In this document: positions 5,822 to 8,179 of the stretch, one piece after another
Numbering within the stretch: the stretch's first letter is position 1
Layout: every line of letters starts with the position of its first letter
Source of the DNA: an uncultured Bacteroidales bacterium
Lineage (GTDB): Bacteria; Bacteroidota; Bacteroidia; Bacteroidales; Muribaculaceae
Direction of reading: 5' to 3'
Length of the DNA: 8,179 nt
Assembly: GCA_900554845.1 (NCBI GenBank)
Contig: USIY01000087.1
Location: 1 to 8,179, forward strand
Position numbers and translations under genes: made by a program
Notes under the pieces: generated by a model
Told to the model about the DNA's origin: nothing
Database searches by the model: none
Seen by the model: the letters and a program-made list of their open reading frames with translations, nothing else

Positions 5822-7768
5822 CTGACATCTCTTGATTCTTATTTCCGGTCCGCTTCTGATTATCAGCGGCACCGTTTCTACAGTGACCACGCTTGTATCC
5901 AGCCCCAGTGCATTTTCTACTGACTCGGATATATGCCCCAGTGTCTCATAAGCCGCCAGTACCTTGCGTTCATAGGCATTGCAGATGCTGACGGGGGAGA
6001 AGACCCGGCGAATCAGAACGAACCGGAAGTCGCCTGGAATTCCATATTTTTTCATTGAAGGATATTTGCTTGTCAGCGAAAGATCGCCGGATTCCACAAG
6101 ATCTTCCACGATCTGCCTCAGAAATACGTTGATCCGCGGCTGCACCTTGAAGCCGAATCTCACGGTCACCAGAAAAATCGCGTCTTTGACCATCGTGTCC
6201 ACAGAATAATCGAGTGTATATGGCATCGAGGTTTGCTCAATGCGGATAATCCAGTAATGGTCGGCCCTTTTGGGTTGTTTGTTTATTATCGAATACAGCA
6301 ATTTGCTTTCTACCATATTCTTTGTCGGAGAAAAGCTGATGTAGACCACATTCGATGCATAGCGGGATATTTCCTTATCATTCCTTATCGCTGTTATTAG
6401 GTCTATGTAATCCGGGAAATATTTATAATCCACATGACTGCGATGGAATGAGCGTCCTTTGTTCCAGACAAACATTATACAGAACAGTCCGCAGGCAATC
6501 AGAACAGTAAACCAGCCTCCATGCCCGAACTTGAACATATTGGCAGCAAAGAATGCTCCTTCCAACGAGCAGAACACAATGAAAAAAGAGGAAGTGAGCC
6601 ACGCTGGCATCCCAATGTTCCTCATATAACGCCACAATAGTATTGTGGTGGCCAGCATCGTTAGTGTAATGGCGAGACCATATGCCGCTTCCATACGGCC
6701 CGACGACTGGAACAACAGTACCGTGCCCACACAACCCACATACAGAAATAGATTTATTCCCGGAACATACAACTGCCCCTTGACATTTCCCGTATAGTTA
6801 ATCTTCATCCTTGGCCAGATATCCAGATTCACAGCCTCGCCTATCAAAGAAAACACACCGCTTATCAGAGCCTGGCTTGCTATTATCGCGGCAACAGTAG
6901 CTATGACTATGCCGGTGCCTAAAAATCCTGCGGGCATCATTCCGTAGAACGGATTCACCCGGCCGTCAATAGATCCGGCATGAGCCAGAATCCATGCGCC
7001 CTGCCCGAGGTAATTTAGAATGAGCATGACCTTGATGAAAAACCAGCTGAAAGTGATGTTGTAACGCCCGCAATGCCCCAGATCGGCATATAGTGCCTCT
7101 GCACCCGTGGTGCAGAGAAACACAGCCCCGAGTATGAACATCCATTCAGGGCTGGAAATTATCAGTCTGACCGCATAATAAGGATTGAATGCCTTGAATA
7201 TAGTCAGATCGCTCCATACATTCATCACACCGAGGATGCCGAGCATCAGAAACCACACGAGCATTACCGGACCAAAGAACCTGCCGATCTTAGTCGCTCC
7301 CGAACGCTGCACTAAGAACAACAGAGTTATAATCACCAGCACAATGGGCACCACAGGCGTCGACACATATAATGAACGCAAGCCCTCCACAGCCGATGTG
7401 ACTGTCACCGCCGGCGTTATTATGCCGTCGGCGAGCATCGCGCTGGCTCCGATGGCAGCCACAATGAACGGCCATCCACTTGTCCCTGTCTTCTTCACCA
7501 GTGAAAAAAGTGCCAGTATGCCACCCTCTCCGTTATTGTCGGCACGGAGAGCTACGGTCACATACTTGATTGTGGTCTGAAGCGTGAGAGTCCATATCAC
7601 GCACGACACCGCTCCGATAATATAATCCCGGTCTATTTCAGGACTGACATTAAGAATAGCCTTCATGACATAGAGCGGCGATGTTCCGATATCGCCAAAC
7701 ACAATTCCTATGGCCACGAGCATCCCCGCCGCACTCAACCCTGTGATCCTGTTACCCTTCCGGCTCAT
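5816..7768 (-). CDS. kup: Kup-family potassium uptake transporter
   Basis: The 650-residue product is a KUP/HAK/KT potassium transporter of the inner membrane, which in E. coli takes up K+ together with protons. The diagnostic GDIGTSPLY is at 25-33, with its aspartate in the first membrane helix. NNGEGG is at 78-83, and DGIITPAVTVTSAVEGL (114-130) contains the glutamate of the family's ion path. About twelve hydrophobic segments fill residues 12 to about 440, followed by a hydrophilic cytoplasmic tail of roughly 200 residues, the normal layout. Length is close to E. coli Kup (622). The gene appears intact. On its strand AAGGAGGG directly abuts the ATG at 7768, a spacing too short for a standard Shine-Dalgarno; this phylum relies little on such sites. 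A -7-like TATTTTTG lies at 7830-7837. It is convergent with pncB, and a broken gene lies 101 bases upstream. Confidence 0.95.
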   Translation of the reverse strand: MSRKGNRITGLSAAGMLVAIGIVFGDIGTSPLYVMKAILNVSPEIDRDYIIGAVSCVIWTLTLQTTIKYVTVALRADNNGEGGILALFSLVKKTGTSGWPFIVAAIGASAMLADGIITPAVTVTSAVEGLRSLYVSTPVVPIVLVIITLLFLVQRSGATKIGRFFGPVMLVWFLMLGILGVMNVWSDLTIFKAFNPYYAVRLIISSPEWMFILGAVFLCTTGAEALYADLGHCGRYNITFSWFFIKVMLILNYLGQGAWILAHAGSIDGRVNPFYGMMPAGFLGTGIVIATVAAIIASQALISGVFSLIGEAVNLDIWPRMKINYTGNVKGQLYVPGINLFLYVGCVGTVLLFQSSGRMEAAYGLAITLTMLATTILLWRYMRNIGMPAWLTSSFFIVFCSLEGAFFAANMFKFGHGGWFTVLIACGLFCIMFVWNKGRSFHRSHVDYKYFPDYIDLITAIRNDKEISRYASNVVYISFSPTKNMVESKLLYSIINKQPKRADHYWIIRIEQTSMPYTLDYSVDTMVKDAIFLVTVRFGFKVQPRINVFLRQIVEDLVESGDLSLTSKYPSMKKYGIPGDFRFVLIRRVFSPVSICNAYERKVLAAYETLGHISESVENALGLDTSVVTVETVPLIIRSGPEIRIKRCQK

Positions 7769-7829
7769 CCCTCCTTAAATAAACGGTTGAAAAATATCAT
7801 TATAAGGATTGCATAACACATTATAAATG

Positions 7830-7837
7830 CAAAAATA
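7830..7837 (-). promoter_or_regulatory. Possible -7 box of kup
   Basis: On the minus strand TATTTTTG fits TAnnTTTG about 62 bases before the kup start. No TTTG is found 19-21 bases further upstream, so support is partial. The box lies between kup and the broken upstream gene, where kup would need its own promoter. Confidence 0.3.
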
Positions 7838-7869
7838 TAACACTGATTCCATTCCATAAGTTTGTTCCG

Positions 7870-8034
7870 TTACCTCTTCATCACCTCCAACTTATTACAT
7901 ACTGTCCCAATCCCGGGATTCGGATCTTTCCAAAAGTATCTTACGACATAATCATGGCTGTCGGGTGCGTCCTGCCAAATGAGTTCGAGTCGCGGTTTCC
8001 CGTCATCTTCATTAGCCGGATCTAAGAAACTGTT
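7870..8034 (-). pseudogene. Headless 3' fragment of an unknown gene, cut by an insertion-sequence end
   Basis: An open minus-strand frame ends at the stop codon at 7870-7872. It encodes a protein-like tail: SFLDPANEDDGKPRLELIW, then DYVVRYFWKDPNPGIG and ending in NKLEVMKR. The frame has no start codon apart from the Met three codons before its end. Going upstream it runs into AT-rich DNA near 8030 and meets an in-frame stop at 8107-8109. I do not recognise the family. The fragment looks like the end of a gene whose front was separated by an insertion; the right boundary given is approximate. It lies in the same direction as kup, 101 bases upstream. Confidence 0.5.
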
Positions 8035-8179
8035 TAAATTTATTTTCAGAGAATTTTGGGGTTGTTTTTGAGATGATTTATCTCCCTTTGGTCGATGAGC
8101 TGAAGGTTAGCAAGTTGAGGATGCAGCAATTACCATATTGCGACTGACGAGACTTGGCGAAATCAGCCAAAAAGAACTT
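8026..8179 (-). mobile_element. Probable insertion-sequence end, continuing beyond the window
   Basis: The stretch beginning near 8026-8035 (GAAACTGTTTAAATTT) differs from the coding-like DNA to its left. It has the layout of an IS right end: an AT-rich terminal segment of about 45 bases, then the 3' end of an open frame that runs off the window. The other end, the terminal inverted repeats and any target duplication lie outside, so the exact boundary and IS family are not determined. Confidence 0.45.
8078..8179 (-). CDS. C-terminus of a probable transposase, partial at window edge
   Basis: The last 33 codons of a minus-strand gene are visible: KFFLADFAKSRQSQYGNCC, then ILNLLTFSSSTKGR and TAA. 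The front lies outside the window. There is no motif diagnostic of a DDE transposase in this piece. The call rests on its position just inside an IS-like end that interrupts another gene. It could be another short basic protein terminus. Confidence 0.35.
   Translation of the reverse strand, partial: KFFLADFAKSRQSQYGNCCILNLLTFSSSTKGR

Noticed and set aside
5835..5870. Possible hairpin near the end of kup as a terminator
   Set aside because: It lies inside the kup coding region, the stem is short and bulged, and no T-tract follows on either strand.
1..8179. CRISPR array, tRNA or rRNA genes
   Set aside because: No regularly spaced repeats, cloverleaf-like segments or rRNA-like conserved stretches were seen.

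Overview
The window looks like chromosomal DNA from the order Bacteroidales, possibly the family Muribaculaceae. Three things point there. The secreted protein ends in a Por/type IX-like tail. The promoters fit the Bacteroidetes pattern TTTG-N19/21-TAnnTTTG. The gene families include a TIGR02757/DUF2400 protein, a RibD-like reductase beginning close to the catalytic fold, and a sigma factor paired with a C39-like protein. All calls were made by reading the sequence, with no database search.

Left part (1-2841). A small cysteine-containing exported protein (80-772, minus) is divergent from a two-gene unit on the plus strand. The 468-bp gap between them is AT-rich and holds a good promoter for the exported protein and a strong 14-bp stem-loop. 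The two-gene unit is a sigma-70/ECF-like factor (1241-1888) whose stop codon overlaps the start of a three-part protein (1885-2841). That protein has a short N-terminal segment like zinc-less anti-sigma factors, a papain-like C39-type domain with a visible Cys/His/Asp set, and a C-terminal RyR (ryanodine-receptor repeat) domain. This is the most interesting locus here. It reads as a signalling cassette in which a ligand-binding or peptidase-like protein could control its own sigma factor.

Middle part (2831-5739). A DUF2400/TIGR02757 gene (minus) overlaps the 3' end of the C39-RyR gene by 11 bp. It is divergent from a RibD-C/dihydrofolate-reductase-like gene (3804-4409) that appears to lack its usual C-terminus. 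Downstream on the same strand is pncB, nicotinate phosphoribosyltransferase, the entry step of NAD salvage from nicotinate. The pncB leader has two small inverted repeats.

Right part (5740-8179). Just after pncB there is a possible 22-codon remnant of a DUF542/ScdA-type gene, cut off where the 3' end of the convergent kup gene begins. kup encodes a complete Kup/Trk-family potassium transporter (5816-7768, minus). Upstream of kup, on the same strand, is a headless gene remnant. It runs into what looks like the end of an insertion sequence that continues past the window edge, with the last 33 codons of its probable transposase visible. The right part therefore shows signs of decay and rearrangement around otherwise intact housekeeping genes.
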